Positions 44,318 through 54,633 of a DNA stretch of 64,000 bases are shown here, in pieces. Source of the DNA: Hydrangea macrophylla (Eukaryota > Streptophyta > Magnoliopsida > Cornales > Hydrangeaceae); NCBI GenBank assembly GCA_033977485.1, contig CM066994.1:47393155-47457154 (forward strand), read 5' to 3'. Position numbers and translations under genes: made by a program. The notes below the pieces were generated by a model. The model ran no database searches. It saw nothing but the letters and a program-made list of their open reading frames with translations, and was not told the DNA's origin. Within the stretch, counting starts at the first letter, position 1; every line of letters starts with the position of its first letter.

Positions 44318-44586
44318 CCCACCCCAACCCTCACCCAAAAAATAAAATCATTTTTTCTATAAATAGGAATTTGTTATGTAATATAATATTCTAGCCAATT
44401 GCAATTTAACCCACCAAAAAATTGTAAAAAATAATAAGATTATATGTAATACAACATTTTACTTGATATTCGGCCAATACATTTTCTTCTCACTTAGTCG
44501 TTTAGTCAAACTAAAATAGTTTTTACCTCTATTTCAAACTTTACAAATTATTACTAGCAACTAGATTATGTTATCGAAAAAAGTAT

Positions 44587-44747
44587 GGGAAATTATAATG
44601 TCAGAGCAGTTTCCTTTAATGCCAGAGCAGATTCTAACACTTTTTTATTTGTAACGGAAAAGATCCGTTAGTAATGTCAAAAATCCGTTAGAAAAATGGT
44701 GGGCTGCTCTGGCAATAAAAGAAATTGCTCTGCCATTATGAGTAGCC
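44587..44747. mobile_element. Foldback MITE, Mutator-like
   Basis: The arms pair over ATAATGTCAGAGCAGTTTCC and onward to GCCAGAGCAG with one or two mismatches per 10 bp. The flanks are AAAAAGTAT (44578-44586) and AAAAAGTAA (44748-44756), 8 of 9 equal. The middle holds a second pair around AACGGAAAAGATCCGTTA. Confidence 0.75.
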
Positions 44748-45089
44748 AAAAAGTAATTATTTGCACGCAGAGCTGAATCATAAATAGACCAAAAAACTAG
44801 CTTCAATTGCCCGACATATGTAGTTTTAAGTCCGCACAACACGATAAGTTATTCAATGAGATCGTTACGTGATGTCATCATGCTGGTACGATGACTTCAA
44901 TAAGAGAGCATTGTTGGTCACTCATTATTCACCCAGGTCTCAACTTGGTGATATGTGTCCCATTACATTCTCATTTTGCCCCAATATTATCAACATAATT
45001 ACTAGAATAAGACCACATGTCACCTAGTGGAGGCGTGGACGAGCAATAAGTGACAAAAAATACTCACCTCCAATAATATTAGTCTATGT

Positions 45090-45462
45090 TAGGGGTGAAA
45101 GCAAACCGAAAAAATTGAAACCGATGAAAGGAGTCGAGTCTACTTGATCGGTTTTTTAAAAATGACTCTAATAAGCCAAGAACCAAACCGAATAGCAAAA
45201 AGAGTACAATTTTGCTCACCCCCAAAATTGTTCACCCATTGCTCACGCAACTCTCTCATTGGCTAATGCAGTGGGACCCATAACTTTTTACCATTAATTA
45301 ATCCTTATTTAATCTTGGATCCCACTGCATTAGCCAATGGAAGAGTTGGGTGAACAATTATGTATTCTAGGAAAAAACTGATAAAAACTTACATAATTGA
45401 GTATATTTGATTGGTTTTATAGTATCAAAAATTGACCCCAAACCGAATTGCTTCACCCGATT
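45090..45462. mobile_element. hAT-like non-autonomous element
   Basis: The ends TAGGGGTGAAAGCAAACCG and CGAATTGCTTCACCCGA are roughly inverted, and the inside has AACCGAA-rich sequence, typical of a widespread plant hAT-derived family. No clear 8 bp duplication was found. It is interrupted by the foldback element at 45202-45367. Confidence 0.5.
45202..45367. mobile_element. Foldback MITE, Mutator-like
   Basis: The arms pair over GAGTACAATTTTGCTCACCC, and an inner pair is formed by CATTGGCTAATGCAGTGGGA and its near complement. The flanks are TAGCAAAAA (45193-45201) and TAGGAAAAA (45368-45376), 8 of 9 equal. 166 bp. Confidence 0.75.
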
Positions 45463-45530
45463 TACGAGTACTGTAGTTTTTTTTTTTTTTTTTGGGCTGA
45501 AATTAAGAGTATAGTAACAAGTAGCAGTTA

Positions 45531-45842
45531 ATGATGCCTCTTGCGCCCTCCATCACTCTCTCGTGTTTGCTCTTCAAAATGTATCTAGGGTTTTTAGTTT
45601 TTCTGCATATCTTCTCTTTATTTCCACTGTATTGGATTTTCATGGGAAAGTACCCAAAGAAATGTTTGAAGAAGAAGAAGAAGAAAACGAAAACCAGTTC
45701 AATCACAACCCTCAAACAAGTCCAAGCAAATGAACCACTTCTAGTACCAATGCCGCAAGTTCGGGTACCGGGTCGGTCCATAATAGAGCTCCCTCATCAC
45801 CTTCTCATCGACGACATTCTTTCTCAAGTCCTTGCTGATTAA
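45531..45842 (+). pseudogene. F-box-like gene fragment, 5' end
   Basis: An open frame of 103 codons; the ATG at 45642 (MGKYPKKCLKKKKKK) is the more likely start. It runs through a lysine-rich stretch to IIELPHHLLIDDILSQVL, which resembles the first helix of an F-box (typically LP-ELI-EILSRLP), the part that binds SKP1 in SCF ubiquitin ligases. It stops right after (TAA at 45840-45842), and 24 bp later a copia LTR begins, so the rest of the domain and any substrate-binding repeats are missing here. It is either a gene broken by the insertion or a chance match; the F-box call rests on about 15 residues. Confidence 0.4.
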
Positions 45843-45865
45843 AGACCATCTTCTCTTCCAGGTAA

Positions 45866-46141
45866 TGTTGGGTTTGATTCTAACACCCAAGTATATTGTA
45901 GTGAGCAATTTAGTGAAACAACAAAGAGAGGAAGTTGAAAATGATGAAATGTGAGGAAAAAAAAAACGGGGGCTATTTTTGTATTACTTTCTTGCTGCAG
46001 AATTTTTAAAAAGGAAGATATATATCTAGAACAATCTTCCTCTAGAAGGATCAAAGCACAATCATACACATGGCATACATCTAAAACATGTAGACAACAT
46101 TACCAAAAGGGATACAACTTAATGACATTAATATTTTAACA
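45866..46141 (-). mobile_element. Short copia LTR (276 bp)
   Basis: On the minus strand it starts TGTTAAAATATTAATG directly after the pol stop and AAGGAG, and ends AAACCCAACA. TGTT...AACA are proper inverted ends. There is no partner LTR in the window. Confidence 0.7.
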
Positions 46142-46145
46142 CTCC

Positions 46146-47557
46146 TTAATGCCTTGTTGTGACACCCAACATTTCTCTAAAAACTTTGAATTTATCTCTT
46201 GGAAGAGCCTTGGTGATGATGTCCGCCACTTGGTCTTCAGTATTGCAATACTTAATTTTAATCTCATCATTTTCCACGGATTCTCGAATGAAATGATGCT
46301 TAATGACTATGTGCTTTGTTCAGCTATGGTAGATGGGATTCTTTGTCATTGCAATTGCGAATTTGTTGTCACATAGAATTGAAGTAGCTTCTCCTTGATT
46401 CTCACCAACATCTTCCAATATCCTTCTAAGCCAAATTGCTTGTGAGGTTGCAATGATGCCGACACATACTCGGGCTTGGCAGTAGATTGTGCCACGGCCT
46501 GTTGCTTCTTGGATGCCCAAGAAAATGTGTCGGAACCAAGCGAGAATGCATATCCCGAGGTGCTTCTCATATCATCACTACATCCAGCCCAATCACTATC
46601 ACAAAACCCAATCAACTTTGTTTCAACTTTTCTCTTATTCACAATACCAAAGTCAAGAGTACCTTGAATGTATCTTAAGACTCTTTTTGTAGCCCCAAAG
46701 TGAGTTTGACAATTGGTTTGTGCATAAACCATGATAACAAGCTAGTAGCAAACATGATGTCCGGCCTCGAACCAGTTAAGTACAACAAGCTTCCAACTAA
46801 GCTTCTATAAAGAGATGCATCAATTTCATTGCTTCCATCTTCTTTCAACCATTTTTCATTCACAACTAAAGGTGTGGCAACCAACTTGCAATTTCCTATT
46901 CTAAATCTATCAAGAAGAGTTTTTGCATATTTCTTTTGGCAAGTGAAAACACTATCATGCGTTTGGAAAATTACAATGCCTAAGAAGTAATGCAATAGTC
47001 ACAAATCACTCATTTCATATTGCTTCATCGTGTTTCTTTTAAAGTCTTGAATCATTTTTTCATCACTACCGGTAAACATCAAATCATCAACATAAAGAGA
47101 GACAACAAGGATATCAGTAGTACCTTGTGTTTTGATGTACAAGGTTGGATCACTTTTGCTTCTTTGAAAGCCTCTTTTGTTGAAGTAAGCATCAATCTTG
47201 CTATACCATGCCCGCGGTGCTTGTTTTAGGCCATACAAAGCCTTCTTTAATTTGTACACCTTCTCTTCTTCTCCTTTTGCAACAAAGCCTTGTGGTTGTT
47301 CAACATTCTCTTTTTCATTTAAAACGCCATTGAAGAAGGATGATTTTACATCAAGTTTGTATATAAACCAACCCTTTTGAGCCGCCAAAGCAACGAGAGA
47401 TCTAATAGTGTCAAGCCGAGCAACCGGTGCAAAGGTTTCATTAAAATCAACTTCGGGCTATTATGAATACCCTTTTGCCACAAATCTTGCTTTGTTTCTT
47501 TGAATTAAACCATCGGAATTGAATTTAGTTTTGAATATCCACTTCACACCCTAAGAA
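46146..47557 (-). pseudogene. copia RT-RNase H pseudogene (element A)
   Basis: From right to left: KLDVKSSFFNGVL, KALYGLKQAPRAWYSKID and the catalytic LYVDDLMFTGSDE (47388-46999), then HYFLGIVIF and SLVGSLLYLTGSRPDIMFA (46995-46675), then RNase H with CDSDWAGCSDDMRSTSGYAF and WASKKQQAVAQSTAKPEYVS (46640-46450). The last residues LGVTTRH and a TAA at 46148-46146 are the normal end of such elements. Frame changes occur near 46997, 46735 and 46500. RT copies element RNA; this copy is dead. Confidence 0.85.
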
Positions 47558-48025
47558 GCACCGACACGGACATGCGACACGGATACGACACGACTTGAAT
47601 ACGTCGACATGCTGTTTCTCAAAAAAGCATGATACAATACGTCGAGGATACAAATTTTTTAAATATTTTTTAAAAAGTACATTTTACCATGTTTAGTCAA
47701 AACTGGCATAAAAACACATAAATCACAAGATTCACAATCGCATTATGACATTATCAATGACAACAAAGCTAATTAATATAATTCAAAAAATCTTCATATT
47801 AATAGGCTAATAGCATTCATCAACAAAGTTTTGAAGCACATTTGCTAACTACTAATAATATATGTACTGGGCCCTAAAAATATGCCAATCTCCATCAAGC
47901 AAGTTCCAAAAGATATTTGTTAACTATATGACCCAAAAAGTGTGTGATCATGAACCAAGTTCCAAAAGATATTTGCTAATTACTAAATACTAAATACTAC
48001 ATATGTCCGGAAAAAGATCATCCAC
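47558..48025. other. Non-coding flank of the hAT remnant
   Basis: AT-rich sequence starting with GACACGG-ATACGACACG-like repeats (47568-47600). A duplicated stretch AAGTTCCAAAAGATATTTG occurs at 47898 and 47958. It probably belongs to the 3' end of the hAT-like element; no terminal inverted repeat was identified. Confidence 0.35.
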
Positions 48026-49480
48026 TCATTCTTTAATTGCCCCATCACCAACACCATCATTGGTAAATTGTATTGCCTCCAACACCGGTTCATCAAGGGA
48101 GAGTTGTTCAATCTCAAGCTCTCCAACATCCTCAAATGAATCAAAGGCATCTCCGGCAATATCCCACAATTTGGTTTCTCCTCGCAAGTATTGTGGGGAT
48201 CTTCTAGATAAAAGACGGAGATTACTATGAATGAAAATCAAGTCTTCCGCATGTCTTGATGTCATCTTATTCCTTCTCATCGAGTGCACAAAGGAGTATG
48301 TAATCCAATTCCTCTCAGAACATGATGAAGAAGAAGGGTGTACAAGTAGCTTCAGAGTTAAGGTTTGAAGCAAAGGTGCACATGCACCATAAGTTACCCA
48401 CCAACTTTTAGGATTCATTTCATAGCGATTGTGAATGGAATCAACATCCATAAATTCTCCAGACCTAGCTACTTGAGAAGTCAACATACTTCGCAAACAC
48501 CTATCTCCGATTCTCTAAATTTGAAAAATATTTTTCATGCACTATAATCTCTCGCTAGCAACTTCCACATCTTTGTGTGGAGGAACTCGATGAGGACCTT
48601 GCGTAAGGTATTCCTTGCTATAGTACCTTAACTACAAGAAAAAAGAATTAAAAGTAAGTCTACGACTAACTCGTATGAATGATTGATTAACTCATAAAAT
48701 TTGTTAGAATTTGGAATTTATATGTCACCTTGGATTTAGTGAATGAGCTAAGCAATGGAGATGAGTGTTGTTCTTGTTCCAACGGTCCACAAGAATTTGA
48801 TGCACCACTTCAAAGAAGGTAGATGACTCTTCAAGCCTCTTTCCTTCATGCCTATGAATTGCAAATTTTACTTTTTCAATCATTGTGTCCCACATGTCGT
48901 AAACCAAGTGAAGACAAGGCTTGTCCGTATCATAAGCCCTAAGCATATCATATATAGGCGATGTGAAGGAAAGTATGTAATCAATTTTGTCCTACCAAAT
49001 GTCATCTAATACCTTCTCTTTCACCGTTCTACCTTTTCCCGCATCTTCTCTGTAGGAACTCCACCTTTCACTAATTACCATGGTTTGGAGACTACCTTTT
49101 ATGAGCTTAAATCTCCTAAGCATGACAATCACCGAAGCAAAATGAGCAGTTGTAACTGAAAGTAATTTCAAAGGAACAAACTCGTTAAATGTAGCCTATC
49201 TCATAGAGTGGTTTGATGAACATCACTGCATCCGATATGTTTGTGATCCAACTACACAAATCATAGGTTACTCGATTATTTTCAAGATTGTTTGCCATAC
49301 AAAAATTTTACAAGAGTGTCTGAACCACACATGGTGTCCAAACAATATTATGATATAACCCTTAAATGAGAAGTCCCGCACTCGCGGAATTCTTGGCATT
49401 ATCAGTGATCACTTGAATAATAATATCAGGACCAACCTCCTCAATCACTTCTTTCATCAAACCAAAAATAGAATGTTTAT
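48026..49480 (-). pseudogene. hAT-family transposase pseudogene
   Basis: Pieces of one hAT transposase, read right to left. VIEEVGPDIIIQVITDNAKN (about 49445-49385) belongs to the catalytic core type with a DUF659-like fold. WDTMIEKVKFAIHRHEGKR lies at 48895-48840. The C-terminal dimerisation region (48496-48026) holds NPKSWWVTYGACAPLLQTLT and SSSSCSERNWITYSFVHSMR. Stops and frameshifts separate the pieces, and the N-terminal zinc-finger part is missing beyond about 49480. The last exon alone is open for 156 codons, so decay is moderate. hAT transposases cut and paste DNA elements; no ends of this element were found. Confidence 0.8.
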
Positions 49481-49514
49481 CTTGATAGCAATAGGATTAT
49501 GCCAAACTTAGGGT

Positions 49515-50411
49515 TGACAATTAGTCACACCCCATATTTATTATTCAATACATGAGAGAAATAATAATTACATTAAAGCCCTTATACAATAATAAAATAA
49601 AACTAAACTCATTTAACTAACACTACACCTCAAGCTGGTGAGAAGATATCTCTCAATCCCAGCTTGCCAAGCATATGACGAAACGATTTAACTCCAACTC
49701 CTTTAGTAAGAACATCTGCAAGTTCATTACTACTCTTCACAAAAGGAGTTCAAATTGTTCGATTAACAAGATCCTATTTAATGAAGTGCCTGTCGATCTT
49801 AATATTTTTCGTTCTGTCATGCTGGACTAGATTGTGTGCAATACTAATAGCTGACTTACTATCACTATACAGCTTCATTGAATCACTAGTTTCTAACTTC
49901 AAGTCTTTCAACAGCAATTTTAACCACAGGAGTTCACACACACCTTGAGCCATTGCTATAAATTCGGCCTCTACACTAGACCGAGCCACAACACTTTTCT
50001 TCTTGCATCTCCACGTAACGAGGTTACCTCCCCTGAAAGTACAGCACCTTAAAGTAGACCTTATGTCTATCACAGAACTAGCCTAATCCGCATTAGTGTA
50101 AGCTTTTATTCTGAAATGGTTATGCCTACTAAAAAAACCCTTGCCAGGAGCCGACCTAAGATATCTCAATATCCTGTTAACCGCATCTAAGTATCTCTCA
50201 TAAGGTGCATGCATAAACTGACTAACCATGCTTACAACAAATGAAATACCAGGATGGGTATGAGATCGATAGATAAGTTTTCCCCAATCGTTGAAATCTT
50301 CCCCTGTCTACCATCTTCCCACTTTTATCATCACTCAATATCTGATTTGGTTCAACAGGTGTATCACATGCTCTACTATAGGATTTAGGTTCCAAAAAAC
50401 TTTAAATCTTA
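49515..50411 (-). mobile_element. Ty1/copia element C, 3' end only
   Basis: A short AT-rich LTR-like segment (about 49515-49624; minus TGTTAGTTAAATGAG start, ends less certain) follows the end of pol. The pol part runs to 50411, where the LTR of copia element B begins, so B probably inserted into C. Confidence 0.6.
49625..50411 (-). pseudogene. copia RNase H pseudogene (element C)
   Basis: Open at 50073-49774. It carries RCKKKSVVARSSVEAEFIAM, GVCELLWLKLLLKDL, YSDSKSAISIAHNLVQHDRT and KIDRHFIK, the RNase H end of a copia Pol. The tail past 49774 continues in another frame as LTKGVGVKSFRHMLGKLGLR to the stop near 49630. To the right (50080-50400) the link to RT is full of stops (CDTPVEPNQILSDDK is readable near 50330-50370). 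Only the last part of pol remains. Confidence 0.8.
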
Positions 50412-50721
50412 TGCACAGTGGAAAAACAAGTTTATAAGGTAGCACGGATCTAGTACTTATCAACTCTATGGATACGTACAACAGAGGGACAAGAATTATA
50501 CCTCAGGTCTTGAACCCAAATCTGTTTCTCTTCTTCCTTGATGGTGCAGTATCCTCCACTAGGTGATCTTCACTCCTATGTCTCCTTTGAACCCTTTCGG
50601 AAAGGCTAGAGGTGGTGGGATCTCTAGTGGAAGGGCTAGAAAAGGTTTGGAAACCCTAAAATAGCTTATGGAGCTCTCTGAGTGATAAAGCAACGATAAA
50701 AAATATTCTAGATGCGGCTAC

Positions 50722-50733
50722 CCTATTTATAGA
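50722..50733 (-). promoter_or_regulatory. TATA box of copia LTR
   Basis: CTATAAATAGGG on the minus strand, about 1.1 kb into the LTR, following the cluster of ATCGAT motifs. Confidence 0.5.
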
Positions 50734-50755
50734 TTTCTAAACTGACTTACACTTT

Positions 50756-50850
50756 TAATCGATCAAATTTGCTTTAATCGATCGAAGCTTGTCGATCGAT
50801 CATACCTGTCTTGACTTTAATTGATCGAAACTCTTTCGATCGATTGAACT
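50756..50850. repeat. Cluster of ATCGAT-type palindromes
   Basis: Five motifs (AATCGATCA, AATCGATCGA, GTCGATCGATC, AATTGATCGA, TTCGATCGATTG) are spaced about 17-27 bp apart. Similar in nature to, but not the same as, the CAATCGATTG clusters of the Athila-type element. Confidence 0.75.
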
Positions 50851-51857
50851 TGTCTTGACAACATCCCTATGTGACTTTCCATGCGTCCTAGCGGAGCTAA
50901 GAGTGGGACCTCCTAGGTTTCTTTATTGTTGGCTCAGATCAGTTGTTAATTCCCATGACCAAACTCTTTGATCAGCAAATTAATGAACTGATCAGTTAAC
51001 GTTTACTCTACTACAAAACGATAAATGAACTCCAACGAAAAAGAACATATTTGAAGTGATGTCTAAACTTGTATGGTGTACTAATGTTCCTCTACTGTCA
51101 GCATTCATAACCATATTCAGGTAGTCGGATAAACTGCTACTATCAACCTAAATAGTGATTACATATATCATTCCTTGAGTCCCATTCACCCCTCATGATT
51201 ACCAAACATGTTGATAACTACTTATCAACAAGACTACAGTTCTCAATACTCAACTTGGTTACATTATCAAGGAAATGCTTATTCTTTATTGGAGGGTAGA
51301 TTCTATCTTGACAATATATGTTCATAACCCTAAGAACATGACACACCCAAGATACCCAGGTGTTGATCTTTTATAGACCTCAGTAATTGGTAAGTCAAAG
51401 AAGCCATATCCACAGACTGTGTTCATAATCTCTCAAGATTGAGCACATGTACCTTATACAAGTTATGAGTTCCTATCGACTGTTGACAGTCTTAAGTGTC
51501 GATAGGAAAAATCAAGTCCATCAATGCATTATAAGCACTAGCATAGTAACTAGGAGTTATACTCTAGTGATTGAGATTCATCACTCCATCCAATGGTAGT
51601 TAATCATGCCACAGTGTAAACCTGATGAGATATCCAATCTAATCATCCACTATGATAAATTCTACGTATCAAAGAATAGCAATTTGTATCTCACTTGTAT
51701 GTATATCATACACACACAAGTTACTTACTATGACACTTAAGGATTAACAATCATCTCATGAAAGAAACATACACAATGAAATGTAAAGCTGATATCTATA
51801 TATTAAAATGCCAATGTCTCATACACAAAGTAATTGTTTGAGGGCACAAACCCAACA

Positions 51858-51874
51858 AACTCCCACTTGCACTC
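51858..51874 (-). other. Polypurine tract (element B)
   Basis: The minus strand reads GAGTGCAAGTGGGAGTT directly before the TGTTGGG LTR start. Confidence 0.7.
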
Positions 51875-51878
51875 ATAA

Positions 51879-53032
51879 CTATTCAGGACTACATCTGAGA
51901 CTTAGACTATCTAGATGACGATCAAAGGCCTTCTGTGGCGAGGCCTTTGTAATCGAGTTCGCAGTATTGTCAGTGGTGAAAATCTTGGTGATAGTCATAT
52001 CTCTACATTGAATAATTTCTTGAATTAGATGATATTTTTGCTCTACGTGCTTTCCCTTTCCGTGGTTCCTTGCTTGGCTCCATGGACTGAGCCACTGCCC
52101 CACTATTATCGCAATATAGTGTAATAGGTGACAATGACGGTAGTACCACCTCGAGCTCCATAAGGAACTTCTTAAGCCAAATAGCTTCCTTTACGACATC
52201 ATAAGTAGCCATATACTCAGCTTTTGTAGTTGAGTCTATAAGGTAAAGAGATGTTCGGACATCGACTTCCTCGAATCTCTATCTGACAGAAAGTCTGAGT
52301 TAGTGTATCCCACTAGAATTAACTCACTACCACCACAATAAGCATGTAATCTTTGGTCCTTCTCAAGTACTTAAGAATGTGCTTAACAGTTGTCTAGTGC
52401 TCTGGACCTGGATTCGATTGATACCTGCTAACCATACCAATGGCAAAGCAGATATCTGGTCTAGTGCATAACATTGCATACATGAGAATTCCTACTACCG
52501 AAGCATAGGGAACTCCTGCCATACGAATCCTCTCTCCTGTGTCTTAGGACTTTGGTCCTTGGAGAACGCTAAACCATGCCTAAAAGGTAAGAAACCTTTC
52601 TTTGAGTTGTCCATGGAAAACTTAGTTAGTACCTTGTCAATATAACCAGCTTGTGATAATCCCATTATCTTTTGCTTGCTATCTCGAAAGACCTTTATCC
52701 CAAGGATATATCTCACCTCTCCTAGATCCTTCATATTAAAAGTACTAGCTAGCCAAACCTTAACCGTTGACAATGTTGCTACATCATTCACAATGAGTAG
52801 AATGTCGTCAACATAAAGCACAAGAAAGGCACCACTATGCCTTCACACTTCTTGTATACCCAAGGTTCATCCAGATTCCGTATGAAACCAAACAATTTGA
52901 CCGCTTGGTCAAAATGAATGTTCCAACTCCTAGATGTCTGGTTAAGCCCATAAATGGACTTTTGCAACTTGCATACCAAGTTACCTTTCCCACCAGCTAT
53001 GAACCCTTCTGGTTGCTGCATAAAGATGTCCT
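51879..53032 (-). pseudogene. copia RT-RNase H pseudogene (element B)
   Basis: From right to left: QQPEGFIAGGKGNLVCKLQK and SIYGLNQTSRSWNIHFDQAV (53021-52900), then after a frameshift the catalytic MLYVDDILLIV with STFNMKDLGEVRYILGIKVF (52821-52690), then the RNase H end MATYDVVKEAIWLKKFLMEL, CDNSGAVAQS, FTTDNTANSITKA and the final SLSLR (52212-51895). Stops and frameshifts lie near 52800, 52560 and 52090, among others. The upstream half of pol is missing. Non-functional. Confidence 0.8.
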
Positions 53033-53704
53033 TGACACGATTAGAAATGTGTTCTCTTAAGAGTACGTCTAAGCGTAGACGGTCGCGTCGAGTAATAACC
53101 GGTAAGACCGAGTCGTTTTCCCAAGGGACGAAATTGGGGGAAAGAAACCTAGATTGAATCCTAAAGAGAAAAATAAAAGATGATTTCTTTAAAGTGGAGG
53201 TTCTAACGATCCTACAGATTGCAAGATTAAAATGAAAAGAATGATTAAGCAGCAGTTAAATTAAAAGAAAATTAATGTGATCTTTTAAGTATGAAAGAAA
53301 GTGTTGGGAATATGTGAATCTGCATTGCACCAACTACTACCATGACTTGACATGAACGCACAACTGGGGTTTCATCCTTTTAGTATTCCTTATTTCGCAA
53401 ACAGATTAAGTAAAGTAAGTATAGATACTAAGGATGTTACTTTAACAAAACTAGTAGTCCAATTACTTTTCTTACTTATGAAGAACAGAAATAATAACTA
53501 ATTAAAACCATGAACTATAACTACCAAATCGAATATGGGGTATTCGATTTGTTTGTCATAAGAGATCATTGAATTAATCAATTACAAGGGCTTGTATTTC
53601 AAGATCAATTTGCAAACTTGAACTTAAAGGATAAATCTGGACTTGGTTTCTGAAATAGAAGTCATCGGAATACTTAAAGGATTCTGCCCGAGCCATGAGC
53701 ATAC

Positions 53705-53826
53705 CAATCGATTGCTATTAATGGTAATCGATTGACATAAAATGACTCCAAATCGATTGGCATAAGTACCAATCGATTGACTTGGAATCTATGGCAATCG
53801 ATTGGTTGACTGTTTCCAATCGATTG
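53705..53826. repeat. Six CAATCGATTG palindromes, 20/25 bp steps
   Basis: Copies start at 53705, 53725, 53750, 53770, 53795 and 53817, with steps of 20, 25, 20, 25 and 22. Two have one changed end base (TAATCGATTG, AAATCGATTG). The spacers differ in sequence. Confidence 0.9.
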
Positions 53827-54305
53827 CCATTAATTCTCAATCAGAATCATGGCAGTGGCTGGGAACAATGTTTCTTCACATTATTCCCAACCAGAACTCT
53901 ACGCTAGCATATTTAGGATTGCATAGATATGAGTAACTTGAAAAATGGAATCAAACATCGACATTAATTAAACCTATGAACTAGAAATTTCAAAATCAAG
54001 CTAAGGCTATAATAATGTTTACAATCCAACCAATTCTAAAGCAATAAAATAAAGAGGAATAAACCTGAGTTGAAACTGAATTCGAAATGAAATTTCTCCA
54101 GTTTAAATCTTGTCTCAATCCAAAAACAAAATGAAATCCTACAAAAACAATGCACAATGAGCCAACCCTTGACCCTTTTCACTCCCATCTATAAATAGTG
54201 TAATATCCACGAGCTGAAGGCGTCTAGGTTCATTCTGTAATGGCTGGTCGTCGTCCTGATTGCTGAGATCTTGCACCATTAACACAGATTGATTCTAGCT
54301 TTCAC

Positions 54306-54400
54306 CAATCGATTGACAAAAATATCAATCGATTGGTAAAAATTCCAATCGATTGGTAAAAATACCAATCGATTGATTATGGAAATATGTCAATCGATTG
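54306..54400. repeat. Five CAATCGATTG palindromes, 20 bp steps
   Basis: Copies start at 54306, 54326, 54346, 54366 and 54391, so steps are 20, 20, 20 and 25. All five are exact. They lie about 110 bp from the TATAAATA-like box, on the side of the LTR start in minus reading. Confidence 0.92.
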
Positions 54401-54633
54401 GTACCCAAACTTCATCTTCTTGTTTCTTGATCTATTCCTTTCAACTTGTTATTCATTCTAACTTTAAAACCTGCATTCAAAGAGCTAAACACAACAATGT
54501 ACCACGGAAAGCACATCATTGTGTAAATAAATGAATTAAAACACAAGAACAGATCAAACTAGAGAAATGGGGTTAAGTTTATCCAATTTTTCTCTATATC
54601 GGGCCAATATTTTATAAATAACAGCCCTCGTCA

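Larger units (their letters stand above)
45866..47557 (-). mobile_element. Ty1/copia element A, 5' truncated
   Basis: Minus-oriented. The 3' LTR is at the left, the end of pol to its right, and the element stops at 47557 inside RT, where hAT-like sequence follows. gag, PR, IN and the 5' LTR are missing. Confidence 0.8.
50412..51857 (-). mobile_element. copia LTR (element B)
   Basis: The minus strand starts TGTTGGGTTTGTGCCCTCAA and ends near CCACTGTGCA. It contains a cluster of TCGATCGA-like motifs (50756-50850) just ahead of a TATA-like CTATAAATAGGG (50733-50722). The left end is set by the TG and by the neighbouring pol; it is less sure than the right end. Confidence 0.65.
50412..53032 (-). 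mobile_element. Ty1/copia element B, 5' truncated
   Basis: Minus-oriented, with a 3' LTR of about 1.45 kb, a polypurine tract, RNase H and part of RT. It is cut at 53032 by the Athila-type LTR. Start motif TGTTGGGTTTGTGCCCT is usual for the Tork-like copia group. Confidence 0.75.
53033..54633 (-). mobile_element. Athila-type 3' LTR
   Basis: On the minus strand it starts TGACGAGGGCTGTTATTTAT after a TTGGGGG tract and ends ATCGTGTCA, giving TGAC...GTCA ends. A second possible pair (TGTT...AACA, 54623 and 53051) lies just inside. It contains the motif AAGACCGAGTCGTTTTCC (53106-53123) near its end and two clusters of CAATCGATTG. A TATAAATA-like box (54189-54198) reads on the plus strand and as TATTTATA on the minus strand. 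Confidence 0.65.
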
